Shown: positions 1 through 9,563, counted from the first letter of the stretch. The stretch: 55,233 bases of DNA from Streptococcus sp. sy004 (GCF_007859205.1 NZ_VOHP01000001.1:478796-534028); one strand, 5' to 3'. The notes: a model not told the origin generated them from the sequence alone. Numbers and translations are program-made.

Positions 1-860
1 GAACATAAGTTCCTTCTGCTACCGTCACACTTGTCGCTGGATTACCATTTGCATCTAACAAGGTCAAGCTTGTTTCATCCAAGGCTTCCGTGCCATTACC
101 ATCTGTTCCTGCCTTGAACATGCTTGTTGCATCTGTTGTTTGAGCAACATTGATGTAATCCTCACTTGTGCGATCTTTAGCAGTTGGCATCAAGTTGATT
201 ACACGTGGCGTGTACGTTGCTGTTGCCGTGTCACCACTCAAGTCGGCCATGCGAACCGTTACTGGAATTACATCTCCTGTGTAATTCGTATTTGGCGTGA
301 AGGTAATTGTACCATTCTCTAGAACATAAGTTCCCTCAGCTACAGTGACTGTCGTTGCTGGATTACTCTCGGCATCTAACAAGGTCAAGCTTGTTTCATC
401 CAAGGCTTCCGTGCCATTACCATCTGTTCCTGCCTTGAACATGCTCGTCGCATTCGTTGTTTGAGAAACATTGATGTAATCCTCACTTGTGCGATCTTTA
501 GCAGTTGGCGTCAAGTTGATTACACGTGGCGTGTATGTTGCTGTTGCCGTGTCACCACTCAAATCAGCCATGCGAACCGTTACTGGAGTTACATCTCCTG
601 TGTAATTCGTATTTGGCGTGAAGGTAATTGTGCCATTTTCCAGAACATAAGTTCCCTCAGCTACCGTTATACTTGTCGTTGGATTACCATTTGCATCTAA
701 CAAGGTCAAACTTGTTTCATCCAAGGCTTCCGTGCCATTACCATCTGTTCCTGCCTTGAACATGCTTGTCGCATTCGTTGTTTGAGAAACATTGATGTAA
801 TCCTCACTTGTGCGGTCTTTAGCAGTTGGCGTCAAGTTGATTACAGTTGGTGTATAAGTA
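1..860 (-). repeat. 321-bp tandem repeats encoding 107-residue CshA-like modules
   Basis: Equivalent points recur exactly 321 bases apart: the AGAACATAAG motif at about 1, 322 and 643, and the TYTPxV codons at about 199, 521 and 842. Copies are highly similar but not identical. The array continues beyond the left edge, so its copy number is unknown. Upstream modules near 860-1232 (375 bases) and 1232-1560 are more diverged. Confidence 0.9.
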
Positions 861-3800
861 CCCGTCGCTTCAACAGTAACAGTGCTTCCTTCCTTATCTG
901 TCGCTGTTCCTCTCACTGTAACAGATACGGTTGTCGCTGTTCCTGTAAAACTCGGTACTGGATCAAAAGTTACAACTCCTGTATCTGCGTTAATGGTATA
1001 TGTCCCTTGACCATCAACAACTACCTTACCTTCAGCATCTGCATTTTCTAAACGATAAGCACCTGTTGCTGGAATCGTTACAATTGATTCATTTTGTGCT
1101 GTATCATTATAGTTAGTTGTATTATCAGCATTATTCAAGACAGTAAAACTTGGCTGACCTGTCTGATTCACATCAACATAATCACTAGATGTCACATTAG
1201 TCGCTGAAATACCGTAAACTGTTGGCGTGTAAGTTGTTGTCGCTGAATAACTAAATGATTGATTATTACGATCCACAGAAGTTGCTGTTGCTTTGACAGA
1301 AACTGCTGTTGCTGTACCTACAAAATCAGTGACAGGAATAAAGGTTACGGCTCCTGTGTTTTCATTAATCGTGTAAATTCCTTCAACAGTTGTTAAGCTA
1401 GTCACTTCTGAATTATTTGATGGATCAACAAAACGATAAACTACACTAGCATTAGTATCTGTTACAGTGAAATTATCTGCCATATTATCCGTCTGTGTTT
1501 CATTAAGTACACCTGACGTGTATTCTGGTCTCGCTTTAATATCCTGTACAGTAATATAGTAGGTCGTTGATGTCACAGCATCGTCTACCACTTCACCAGA
1601 ATCAGTACCACCAACAGTTGGATTAGTTACAATACCATTTGAATCAACTGCTGTAACTGTTACGGCATATTCACCTGTTTGTGATAAAGTATAAACTTCA
1701 ACTTCTGCTTTCAAGACTTCTGAAGCTGTTTTCAGAGCTTCACGTGCTGTTTCAACTTTTTGATTAGCAACTAATTCTGCTCGTTTTAATACCGTCAAGT
1801 TATCTTGACTTGTCGTTAATGCAGCCTGTTTTTCAGCTAACATCGCTTGAGCTGCAGCTAGTTTTGCTTGTGTTTCTGCCAACGCTGCCTCAGCTTTTGG
1901 AGTCCTACTTGCTGAACTATCTTGTAATTTAGAAATTTCAACAGCTTTTTGTGCATCAGCCAAATGACGCTGGGCACGAATTACTGCTTCTTCTGCTACT
2001 GCTAATTCCATTTGACTTGATGTCAGATTTTGAATTTCAGCAGCAACAGCAGCTTGAGCTGCAGCTGCATCTTTTGTTGCTTGAATAAATTTTGTTTCTT
2101 CATCTTTAGCAGAATCAAAACTCTTCACGCTTCCATCTGGATTAGTCACTGAAAATCCTGTCACAATTGTTTCCGATTGCTCATCAGATGATTGATCATC
2201 TTCTGCATCTCTAAAACTAACTGCCGCATCTGACTCATTTAACAAATCAACAGATGAGTTAATTGGTCTATTATAGCTTGTTGAATCTGACACTGGCTTT
2301 TCATTTTCAATTGATGCAACATCAGTTGCAACCAATTTACGCACAGCAACATGTCCTGAGAAACCTGAATCAGTTTCAACAGTCCAACCTTCACCATCTT
2401 CAACAGCAGTTACTGTAGAACCATCTGCTGCTGTCCATGTTTTTGTATTAGCGTCATAGTTTACTTGAGTTGTACTAGGCAATGTAGTAACTGTACGTGT
2501 AACATTTCCAACAGCTGTTACTCGACCATTTGTTTTAACTTCGTTAATTTTATCAATTAAAGTACTTGCTGATGATGTTGTATTATAGGTACGCGTAAAC
2601 TCATAAACGATGTAATTATTTTGACCATTAGTGTTGTCTTCATTATAGATACGACGTTCTGTAATAGTTGAGGTATTATCTCCATTATCAACAAAAGTAA
2701 ACGCCTCATCAATTGGTAATTCATACTTACCAGTTTCTTTATTTAAGATTGCTGTACGGCTAACATTGGCAGCATCTTGCAAGGTAATGCTTTTACGTGA
2801 TAATATCGCAGTAACATTTTCTGTCACTGTTTCTAAAGCAATTGTATCCACACCTGCATATTGTGTTGAATTAGAAGTCACGGGAACAGTAAAGGCTATT
2901 CCTTCTGCACCCAAATCTTGTCCTGCACTAACCGCTGTATTCGTTGTGTCATCAGCCGAAACTATCCAGCGACCGTCTTGAAGTACTAAGTTAGTCACTG
3001 TACCATCTGGCATTGTTAATTTAGCTTGGTTTGTACCAGCCGAAATTTTAACTGGTACCTCTGTTGCATATACTTCAACATTTTGAACTTCAACTTTTGG
3101 CTTAACCGCAATAGTAAAGAATTCATTAGTTTCTTGACCATATTGTGTCCATTGTCTATCACGTGCATTTGCTCCATAGTCTTTACCATAAGCAGACAAG
3201 GTATAAATTCCAGATGTCGTTAATGTCCCCGAAATATTACCTGTTGTTGGATTATAAGTTGTCCCCGGAACAAGACTGTTAATTGTGTTCGCATTAGAAC
3301 CTGATATTCCTGCTACACCAGTATTGGCAGCTGTGATTTGTGGACTTCTATTTGCTTTTACTACTGTACCATTTTTAGTTGTGAAACTTGCTGATGATGT
3401 TTCACTTGTTCTAGTAGCTGTTGGGCCAGTTAAAACACCACCTGCCCACTTATAATTGGCTTGTGTATCTTTTCCAACTGCATCATTATCACTATATTGA
3501 ATGTTATGTGAAATAGTATCATCTATAGTATAGGCAACTGAAGTTGCAGCAATAGTTGGTGAATCACTATCAGTCCAACCAATCCAACCCGAATGTAGCC
3601 CATGAATATTGGCACGAATAACCCTACCATTAGCATCTTCTACTAACAATGTTACACGTCTTTCATATACACCGTTTTGAAGTCTACTTATGATATAGCC
3701 TTCAATCGTATCTGTGTTTGGATTGTAGCCTAGTCCTGGTGGAAGATTATCAAGCTCAACGGCTCGAAGACGATAACCTTGTGCTTTTGATTCTTCGCTA

Positions 3801-4936
3801 AGGTCATATTGAGATTTTACATTTTGAATATAAACATAATCTACACCTTGCTCATAAACATTACGATAAATTTCTGTCGCAATGAACTCATATCCACCAG
3901 TTGAACCATAGACTGGAGTAGTTATTGTTTGCCCAGTCGGTCTCACTTTTCCAGTCCACAACAAAGCCTCAGAAGATAATTTTTGAGTTTCTTCAGCTGA
4001 CAATGGAGCATCTAAACGACCACCTCGTCCTGGAACATCTGGGGTATCAGGAACAGTGTTTTCTGAGGTACCTTGATAACTTTTAATAACCACTGTAAAT
4101 GGCATAGTAGCATTAACTCTATCTAGAGTCGTATAGCTCGATCCTCCATCAATTGCAGCATCAACCGTATCGCTAGCTGCACGGAATCCTGCCAAATCTG
4201 TTTCGTTATCGTTGTTACCACCTGCCGCTGCTACATCTTCTTTAACCACGTTAAAGTTGATAAAACGACTATTACGATCACCATAAGTAATGATGGCTGC
4301 TTGAACCTCGGCTTGACCTGCTACCAACTTGTAGCCAGTCAATTCTGGTAATGACATGTTAGCTTTCTCAGTGACTTCAAACGTTACCTTGTCTGTCTCT
4401 TCAACTGGTAAACTTGTTGTAGTGACTGTTGACTTGCTACGACCATTGGCAATCACTGCACCAGTTTCAACATCTGTATAAGTCACTTTATAAGTGGTAG
4501 CTACAACACGAGAAGGTGTCGTAACTGATGCACTTGTTGAAGTTGCAGTTGTCATTGCTTCTGCTTTCGTTTCTTTAGCAGTTTCTTCGCTTGAAGATGT
4601 TGATGTTTCTGACTTGCTTTCTTCAGAAACTTCCTCACTTGATGTTGCAACTTCTGATGAAGCTACTGTTTCTTCTGAACTTGCTACGGGCTCAGAAACT
4701 ACTTCTTCTGCAACAACAAGTGTTTCTACTGTTGATACTTCAGTAGATGAAACCTCAGTTTCTGACACAAGCGTCGTTGACGCTGTACTTTCAGTTACTG
4801 ATGTTTCTGTTTCGGCTTGAGCACCACCTGCAAATACCGCAAATACTGTACCAATTAATACTGACGCAGCGCCAAACTTAAACTTTTTGATTGTAAAGCG
4901 TTGAGCTGTGTCTCTATGCTTATTATTTCTAAACAA
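1..4936 (-). CDS. YSIRK-type giant surface protein with CshA-like repeats, paralogue 1 (partial, C-terminus outside window)
   Basis: A reading frame of about 1645 codons runs from a TTG start at 4936 off the left edge without a stop. The TTG is preceded by AAGAGGTGGG. Residues 1-43 are a YSIRK/G-S type signal peptide (FTIKKFKFGAASVLIG), so export and sortase anchoring are expected, but the LPXTG end is not in the window. A Ser/Thr/Glu/Val-rich stretch follows (about 45-140). Then comes a segment closely similar to paralogue 2 (TYKVTYTDVETG, then KANMSLPELTGYKL) ending in GFRAAS. A non-repetitive region fills about 240-930. A predicted coiled coil of about 135 residues rich in Ala, Gln and Glu lies near 940-1075 (nt 2118-1700). 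From about 1125 onward come CshA-type fibril repeat modules, each closing with TYTP(T/R)V. The role is inferred to be adhesion. The promoter has a poly-G spacer. Confidence 0.9.
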   Translation of the reverse strand, partial: MFRNNKHRDTAQRFTIKKFKFGAASVLIGTVFAVFAGGAQAETETSVTESTASTTLVSETEVSSTEVSTVETLVVAEEVVSEPVASSEETVASSEVATSSEEVSEESKSETSTSSSEETAKETKAEAMTTATSTSASVTTPSRVVATTYKVTYTDVETGAVIANGRSKSTVTTTSLPVEETDKVTFEVTEKANMSLPELTGYKLVAGQAEVQAAIITYGDRNSRFINFNVVKEDVAAAGGNNDNETDLAGFRAASDTVDAAIDGGSSYTTLDRVNATMPFTVVIKSYQGTSENTVPDTPDVPGRGGRLDAPLSAEETQKLSSEALLWTGKVRPTGQTITTPVYGSTGGYEFIATEIYRNVYEQGVDYVYIQNVKSQYDLSEESKAQGYRLRAVELDNLPPGLGYNPNTDTIEGYIISRLQNGVYERRVTLLVEDANGRVIRANIHGLHSGWIGWTDSDSPTIAATSVAYTIDDTISHNIQYSDNDAVGKDTQANYKWAGGVLTGPTATRTSETSSASFTTKNGTVVKANRSPQITAANTGVAGISGSNANTINSLVPGTTYNPTTGNISGTLTTSGIYTLSAYGKDYGANARDRQWTQYGQETNEFFTIAVKPKVEVQNVEVYATEVPVKISAGTNQAKLTMPDGTVTNLVLQDGRWIVSADDTTNTAVSAGQDLGAEGIAFTVPVTSNSTQYAGVDTIALETVTENVTAILSRKSITLQDAANVSRTAILNKETGKYELPIDEAFTFVDNGDNTSTITERRIYNEDNTNGQNNYIVYEFTRTYNTTSSASTLIDKINEVKTNGRVTAVGNVTRTVTTLPSTTQVNYDANTKTWTAADGSTVTAVEDGEGWTVETDSGFSGHVAVRKLVATDVASIENEKPVSDSTSYNRPINSSVDLLNESDAAVSFRDAEDDQSSDEQSETIVTGFSVTNPDGSVKSFDSAKDEETKFIQATKDAAAAQAAVAAEIQNLTSSQMELAVAEEAVIRAQRHLADAQKAVEISKLQDSSASRTPKAEAALAETQAKLAAAQAMLAEKQAALTTSQDNLTVLKRAELVANQKVETAREALKTASEVLKAEVEVYTLSQTGEYAVTVTAVDSNGIVTNPTVGGTDSGEVVDDAVTSTTYYITVQDIKARPEYTSGVLNETQTDNMADNFTVTDTNASVVYRFVDPSNNSEVTSLTTVEGIYTINENTGAVTFIPVTDFVGTATAVSVKATATSVDRNNQSFSYSATTTYTPTVYGISATNVTSSDYVDVNQTGQPSFTVLNNADNTTNYNDTAQNESIVTIPATGAYRLENADAEGKVVVDGQGTYTINADTGVVTFDPVPSFTGTATTVSVTVRGTATDKEGSTVTVEATGTYTPTVINLTPTAKDRTSEDYINVSQTTNATSMFKAGTDGNGTEALDETSLTLLDANGNPTTSITVAEGTYVLENGTITFTPNTNYTGDVTPVTVRMADLSGDTATATYTPRVINLTPTAKDRTSEDYINVSQTTNATSMFKAGTDGNGTEALDETSLTLLDAESNPATTVTVAEGTYVLENGTITFTPNTNYTGDVIPVTVRMADLSGDTATATYTPRVINLMPTAKDRTSEDYINVAQTTDATSMFKAGTDGNGTEALDETSLTLLDANGNPATSVTVAEGTYV
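1700..2118 (-). other. Coiled-coil segment inside surface protein paralogue 1
   Basis: The translation is dominated by Ala, Gln, Glu, Lys and Leu with no Gly or Pro over long stretches (AKDEETKFIQATKDAAAAQ, LAETQAKLAAAQAMLAEK). It separates the N-terminal non-repeat region from the CshA-like modules. Paralogue 2 has no counterpart. A stalk or dimerisation role is inference. Confidence 0.7.
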
Positions 4937-4963
4937 TAGTCCCACCTCTTTAATATTAATAAT

Positions 4964-4978
4964 GTATATAATATATAC
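4964..4978 (-). promoter_or_regulatory. 15-bp dyad in the leader of surface protein paralogue 1
   Basis: GTATAT-ATT-ATATAC on the minus strand lies just downstream of the predicted transcription start. Its edge is 19 bases from the poly-G tract and 28 bases from the TTG start. Paralogue 2 has a dyad of the same size at the equivalent place with a paired base change. It could be an operator or an mRNA hairpin. Confidence 0.55.
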
Positions 4979-4986
4979 CTATCTAC

Positions 4987-5016
4987 ATAATATCCTCCCC
5001 CCCCCCTATTTGTCAA
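4987..5016 (-). promoter_or_regulatory. Promoter of paralogue 1 with poly-G spacer
   Basis: The -35 box is TTGACA (5016-5011) and the -10 box is TATTAT (4992-4987, 5 of 6 matches). The 18-base spacer is AATA, ten G, then AGGA. The homopolymer at 4997-5006 therefore sets the -35/-10 distance. Confidence 0.8.
4997..5006 (-). repeat. Homopolymeric G10 tract in promoter spacer
   Basis: Ten consecutive C on the plus strand, so ten G on the coding strand, in an otherwise very AT-rich intergenic region. A homopolymer of this length is slippage-prone. A matching G11 tract lies in the paralogue 2 promoter. Confidence 0.9.
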
Positions 5017-5083
5017 ATACTTTACTTGAAAAATTCAATTGTTTTTATCATATACATAGAAATAATTATCACTACTAAATACA

Positions 5084-5117
5084 AAATAATAGCATTTCTT
5101 AAGAAATGCTATTATTT
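5084..5117 (-). terminator. Terminator after alaS
   Basis: A perfect palindrome centred at 5100/5101 (AGCATTTCTT then AAGAAATGCT, extended by AATAA/TTATT) starts 4 bases past the alaS stop and is followed on the minus strand by a T-rich stretch. Confidence 0.75.
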
Positions 5118-5120
5118 ATT

Positions 5121-7739
5121 TTATAATTTATCAGCTACTACTGATAATAATTGTGAAATAGCGTCTTTATCACTACCTCCAGCCATGGCCATGTCTGGTT
5201 TACCACCACCACGACCTGAAACAATCGGTGCTAATTCTTTAACAAGATTACCAGCATGAACTTGATTTGTCTTACTAGCAACAAGAAGATTAACCTTATC
5301 ACCAATTGCTGCGACTAACACCAAGACATCTGAATAGTCTTTTTGTTTCCATGTATCAGCAAAGGTACGAAGAGCTCCTGCATCGGCTACTGTTACTTGA
5401 CTTACAATATAACGAATGCCCTTGGCTTCTTGGATCGCCTTAAAGAGATCTCCAGCTTGAGCTGCTGCCGCTTTTTCTTTCAACTCAGCATTTTCTTTTT
5501 GCAACTCACGAACCTGTTCTTGAAGACTAGCTACCTTATTTGGCACATCTTTCAATTGTGGGGATTTGATACTTGTCGCAACAGCTTTCAAGCTATCTTC
5601 TTGCTCACGATAAGCAAGAAATGCTTCACGACTAGTCACTGCTAGAATACGACGAGTCCCTGAACCGATTCCCTCTTCTTTAACAATTTTGAAAATACCA
5701 ATCTCACTCGTATTTTTCACATGAGTACCACCACACAGCTCAACAGAATAATCACCAATAGAAACCACACGAACTTGGTTACCATATTTTTCACCAAAGA
5801 GAGCCATAGCACCCATTGATTTAGCGGTATCAATATCTGTTTCCACTGTAGTAACTGGAAGTGCTTTCCAAATATACTCATTCACTTCTTCTTCAATCTG
5901 ACGAAGTTCCTCAGCCGTAACTGCTTCAAAGTGAGTAAAGTCAAAACGCAAGAAACCTGCCTCGTTCAATGACCCTGCCTGATTGGCATGCTCACCAATA
6001 ACATGATGAAGTGCTGCATGAAGCAAGTGAGTTGCGGTATGATTTTTCATCACCCGGTGACGACGACTACGATCAATTTCAAGCACATAATCATTACCTA
6101 CTGCTAAACTCGCCAAGACTTCAACCGTATGCAAGGCTTGACCATTAGGTGCTTTTTGCGTATCAATCACTTTAGCAACCACATCACCTTGACTGTTTTT
6201 AATCCAACCATGGTCAGCTACCTGACCACCCATCTCAGCATAAAATGGTGTTTGCTCAAAGACAAGAAGTGCCTGACCTTCTGAAACCATCTCTGTTCGT
6301 TCATTCTCAGCTACAATCACTGAAAGTTTACTACTTAATTCTTCAACGTCATAAACAAAGTTTGATGGCTCAACAATACTCGCTAGGGTTTCATTTTGCA
6401 TTCCCATCGAACCACCCTTAACCACGCTAGCACGAGCTCGGTCCTGTTGCTCTTTCATCGCTACTTTAAAACCTTCATGATCAATCGTAAACCCTGCATC
6501 TTCAGCCAATTCTTCGGTTAATTCTACTGGGAAACCATAAGTATCATAAAGTTTAAAGATGTCTTTACCGTCCAAACGTGTCTGCCCAACTGCTTTCAAC
6601 TCAGCCAATAATTGATCCAAATGACCTGACCCAGCATCAATCGTACGAGCAAAGGTTTCTTCTTCACGCTTGATAATTTTCTCAATAAATTCGTGTTTTT
6701 CAAGCACTTCTGGGTAGTAGCTTTCCATAATTTGACCAACAGTTGTTACCAATTTGTATAGGAAGGCTTGATTGATTCCCAAACGACGACCGTGCATGAC
6801 CGCACGACGAAGCAGACGACGAAGTACATAACCACGACCTTCATTACCAGGAAGTGCACCATCGCCAATCGCAAAAGCTAAAGAACGAATGTGGTCAGCA
6901 ATGACCTTGAAACTCATGTTGTCGCCATCTTGATCATAGACTACACCAGACATTTTTTCCAATTCCTTGATAATCGGCATAAACAAATCCGTTTCAAAGT
7001 TTGTCTTAGCCCCTTGGAAAATAGATACCAAACGCTCTAAACCAGCACCCGTATCAATGTTCTTCGTTGGTAGTTCTTTATACTCACTACGTGGAACTGA
7101 CGGGTCTGCATTAAACTGAGAAAGAACGACATTCCAAATCTCAATATAACGATCATTTTCGATATCCTCTTCTAAGAGTCGAATACCAATATTTTCTGGG
7201 TCAAAGGCTTCGCCACGATCAAAGAATATTTCTGTATCCGGACCAGACGGACCAGCACCAATTTCCCAGAAGTTATCTTCTAGTGGAATCAAATGGCTTG
7301 GATCAACTCCTAACTCAATCCAACGGTTATAAGAATCCTTATCATCTGGGTAGTAAGTCATGTACAATTTGTCTAATGGAAAGGCAAACCATTCTGGGCT
7401 TGTCAACAATTCAAAAGCAAAGGCAATGGCTTCATCACGGAAGTAATCACCAATCGAAAAATTCCCTAACATCTCAAACATGGTGTGGTGACGTGCAGTC
7501 TTACCAACATTTTCAATATCATTGGTACGAATTGATTTTTGAGCATTGGTAATGCGTGGATTTTCTGGAATCACAGAACCATCAAAATATTTTTTCAGCG
7601 TTGCCACGCCAGAGTTAATCCATAGTAATGTTGGGTCATTTACTGGAACCAAGTTAGCTGACGGCTCCACCGCATGTCCTTTTGACGCAAAGAAGTCCAA
7701 CCACATCTGACGGACTTGGGCACTTGTCATATATTTCAT
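5121..7739 (-). CDS. alaS: Alanyl-tRNA synthetase
   Basis: AlaRS charges tRNA-Ala with alanine in the cytoplasm; its editing domain clears Ser- and Gly-tRNA-Ala. The protein has 872 residues, normal full length. The class II catalytic domain is N-terminal ([17 protein letters not shown], then [13 protein letters not shown]). The editing domain carries the zinc-site motifs HTATH and CGGTH. The C-terminus has the Gly-rich C-Ala motif [14 protein letters not shown]. The ATG at 7739 follows GGAGAAAG. The gene lies 18 bases after a LURP-one family gene and both sit behind a T-box leader, so expression should rise when tRNA-Ala is uncharged. Confidence 0.98.
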   Translation of the reverse strand: MKYMTSAQVRQMWLDFFASKGHAVEPSANLVPVNDPTLLWINSGVATLKKYFDGSVIPENPRITNAQKSIRTNDIENVGKTARHHTMFEMLGNFSIGDYFRDEAIAFAFELLTSPEWFAFPLDKLYMTYYPDDKDSYNRWIELGVDPSHLIPLEDNFWEIGAGPSGPDTEIFFDRGEAFDPENIGIRLLEEDIENDRYIEIWNVVLSQFNADPSVPRSEYKELPTKNIDTGAGLERLVSIFQGAKTNFETDLFMPIIKELEKMSGVVYDQDGDNMSFKVIADHIRSLAFAIGDGALPGNEGRGYVLRRLLRRAVMHGRRLGINQAFLYKLVTTVGQIMESYYPEVLEKHEFIEKIIKREEETFARTIDAGSGHLDQLLAELKAVGQTRLDGKDIFKLYDTYGFPVELTEELAEDAGFTIDHEGFKVAMKEQQDRARASVVKGGSMGMQNETLASIVEPSNFVYDVEELSSKLSVIVAENERTEMVSEGQALLVFEQTPFYAEMGGQVADHGWIKNSQGDVVAKVIDTQKAPNGQALHTVEVLASLAVGNDYVLEIDRSRRHRVMKNHTATHLLHAALHHVIGEHANQAGSLNEAGFLRFDFTHFEAVTAEELRQIEEEVNEYIWKALPVTTVETDIDTAKSMGAMALFGEKYGNQVRVVSIGDYSVELCGGTHVKNTSEIGIFKIVKEEGIGSGTRRILAVTSREAFLAYREQEDSLKAVATSIKSPQLKDVPNKVASLQEQVRELQKENAELKEKAAAAQAGDLFKAIQEAKGIRYIVSQVTVADAGALRTFADTWKQKDYSDVLVLVAAIGDKVNLLVASKTNQVHAGNLVKELAPIVSGRGGGKPDMAMAGGSDKDAISQLLSVVADKL

Positions 7740-7757
7740 TTACTTTCTCCTTTTCTT

Positions 7758-8249
7758 TTAAGAACTTACGGCACTATAAGCCGTTCTTTCTTTAATATAG
7801 TCAATCACAATAGCTAAAGCAACCACTTCATCGCTATAACTTTCATCATGGACCTTTATTTGATAAGTAGAGGTCATCTTAAACCATTCTTGTTTAATTT
7901 GGGCAACCAACTGCCCATTTTTATACAATGAATAGTTTTTATCCCAAATATCTCCCTCTACTGACAAATCTAAACCAACAATCTGATAGCGTGCCCCAAA
8001 CCATGACCAATTCTTTTTGATCATCACTTGACGACCATCTGCAAAGGTCAAGTTAAACTTGGGTAAAATAAGAGATAAGCCTTGCTTAAGTTTGGCAACG
8101 TTACGTCCCTTATGATTGGTAAATGTAAACGTTTTGAACCACTGAAAGACAGAGCCCTTGACACGATAGGCCAGTTGTCCTGTTTCATCTTCCACCTTAA
8201 AATCACAACCTAAAGACCACATTTTTTCTTTAATATAAAATGTCTTCAT
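7758..8249 (-). CDS. LURP-one-related (tubby-like fold) protein
   Basis: The 163-residue protein has the alternating beta-strand pattern of the LURP-one/YxjI family (WSLGCDFKVEDETGQLAYRVKG, here split: WSLGCDFKVE then DETGQLAYRVKG; later YQIVGLDLSVEGDIWD). The family has a tubby-like fold and no well-defined bacterial function. The ATG at 8249 is preferred over the adjacent ATG at 8252 because GGAGG (8260-8256) is then 6 rather than 3 bases away. A longer frame reaching 8408 would run through the T-box and is not credible. It is the first gene of the T-box operon, followed by alaS. Confidence 0.85.
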   Translation of the reverse strand: MKTFYIKEKMWSLGCDFKVEDETGQLAYRVKGSVFQWFKTFTFTNHKGRNVAKLKQGLSLILPKFNLTFADGRQVMIKKNWSWFGARYQIVGLDLSVEGDIWDKNYSLYKNGQLVAQIKQEWFKMTSTYQIKVHDESYSDEVVALAIVIDYIKERTAYSAVSS

Positions 8250-8252
8250 CAT

Positions 8253-8444
8253 TAACCTCCAATCATAAAAAACGACAAGCCCATTAAACGAAGGGCGAAA
8301 AACCGCGGTACCACCTTCATTCAATGACCTTGTCATCCTCATTTTATTCACACTAACAGTAATCAAGTAGCATGATTTTCCCCTTGCATGGCTCGCAACA
8401 ACCGCCAATTTTCTGTGCCAAAAAAGATAAAATCAATTCTTGAT
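8253..8444 (-). promoter_or_regulatory. T-box leader (tRNA-Ala responsive)
   Basis: On the minus strand 8317-8291 forms the standard antiterminator. AAGG pairs with CCTT, a 7-base bulge TGGTACC follows, then GCG pairs with CGC across a GTTTTT loop. The bulge TGGT fits an NCCA end with discriminator A, as in tRNA-Ala. A small hairpin (ATGAC-AAG-GTCAT) precedes it. The Stem I base can form from ATTTTAT near 8435 and ATAAAAT near 8343. A possible Ala specifier codon GCT is at 8371-8369 (low certainty). The terminator side (GCCC with GGGC, then TTTTTT near 8270) is weaker. The downstream genes are LURP-one and alaS. Confidence 0.9.
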
Positions 8445-8450
8445 AAGGTT

Positions 8451-8479
8451 ATTATACAGACTTTGAAAGATTTCGTCAA
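8451..8479 (-). promoter_or_regulatory. Promoter of the T-box-alaS operon
   Basis: The -35 box TTGACG (8479-8474), a 17-base spacer and the -10 box TATAAT (8456-8451) place the start near 8444. It begins only 8 bases after the prsA stop codon, with no terminator between. Confidence 0.85.
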
Positions 8480-8486
8480 CCCTCAA

Positions 8487-9524
8487 CTATTGGGCTTGAG
8501 AACTTTCAGAACTTGTACTTTCAGAGCTTGTGCTTTCAGAACTTGCACTCTCACTACTTGTGCTTGCTTCTGTAGAGGCTTCTTCACTTGACGAACTACT
8601 TTCAGTAGTTGATGACGGTAGCGAAGAGGCTGCCGTTGAGGAAGCAAATTGAGATAAGATGCTTGAGAAGGCCTGATCTTTAATTTTGACATTAGCTTTT
8701 GTCAATGCTTCTGAAATAATTTTCTTCTGCAAACTGCCATCAGCTGTTTGTTCAGCTAGAATGATTTTTTTCAGCTGATCTTTGTAAGTCTTCCAGTTCG
8801 CATCTTTTTCTGTCTTATTGGTCACTTTGACAATGTAATAATTCGTTGTATAAGTCGAACTATCCAAGACTGTCAAAACTTCTGAAATACCATTAGTATC
8901 CAGACCAAAGGCTGCGGTTTTCACTTCGGTAGGTACTTCAGTCGATGCCGAATCAAACTTGTAATCTACTGTTTCATCTGTTGAATTATCCTTAGCAATG
9001 GCTGCAAAATCTGCCCCATCCGCTTTAACCTGTTCTAATACTGATTTAGCTTTTTCTTCATCAGACAACTTGATGATTTGTGCACTGACTTCTGGCGTGT
9101 AGCTGTCATAAGCCTTTTTGTAATTTTCATCCGTCAAAGCTTTTTCTGCTTCTTGATTGACTGCGTATTCAATCAACTTTTGCAAACGAATGGTTTGTTT
9201 GTAAGAATCTGTTGTCATTCCTGCTGCTGTCAAAGCTTGAGAGAACGAAGCACCATAAGATTCTGCTGTCTTATTATAGGCTTCAGTAATTTCTTTTTCT
9301 GATACCTTATCTCCATATTGAGCTTCAAATACTTTTGAAAGAACCAACGTTAACATCGATTGTTGGGCAGCTGAAGTTGATTTGACTTGCTCATAAAAGT
9401 CAGCGACTGTAATTGTATCACCTTTCATAGTGATCAAAGACGCATTGTCTTTAGTATTTGTACAGGCTGCTAACGTAGCAACTGACAAAAGTGTCACAAG
9501 ACCTGCTGCAATTTTTTTCTTCAT
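8487..9524 (-). CDS. prsA: PrsA foldase lipoprotein
   Basis: PrsA is an extracytoplasmic membrane lipoprotein that helps exported proteins fold; the family carries a parvulin-like prolyl isomerase domain. The chosen start gives MKKKIAAGLVTLLSVATLAAC, a type II signal peptide with lipobox LAAC; AAGGAG lies 12 bases upstream. A frame from 9551 would add nine residues in front of the signal and lacks a ribosome site. The central region matches streptococcal PrsA (TPEVSAQIIKLSDEEKAKSV, then FDSASTEVP). The last 50 residues are a Ser/Glu/Thr-rich tail made of SSES-type repeats. The neighbour trmR and the order match pneumococcus. It can serve the export of the large surface proteins here (inference). 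Confidence 0.95.
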   Translation of the reverse strand: MKKKIAAGLVTLLSVATLAACTNTKDNASLITMKGDTITVADFYEQVKSTSAAQQSMLTLVLSKVFEAQYGDKVSEKEITEAYNKTAESYGASFSQALTAAGMTTDSYKQTIRLQKLIEYAVNQEAEKALTDENYKKAYDSYTPEVSAQIIKLSDEEKAKSVLEQVKADGADFAAIAKDNSTDETVDYKFDSASTEVPTEVKTAAFGLDTNGISEVLTVLDSSTYTTNYYIVKVTNKTEKDANWKTYKDQLKKIILAEQTADGSLQKKIISEALTKANVKIKDQAFSSILSQFASSTAASSLPSSTTESSSSSEEASTEASTSSESASSESTSSESTSSESSQAQ

Positions 9525-9563
9525 AATGTTTCTTAACTCCTTATTATCCATTTCACTTGTTTT

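Noticed and set aside
8250..8408. N-terminal extension of the LURP-one protein to 8408
   Set aside because: The extension is the T-box leader read as protein. GGAGG precedes the internal ATG at 8249.
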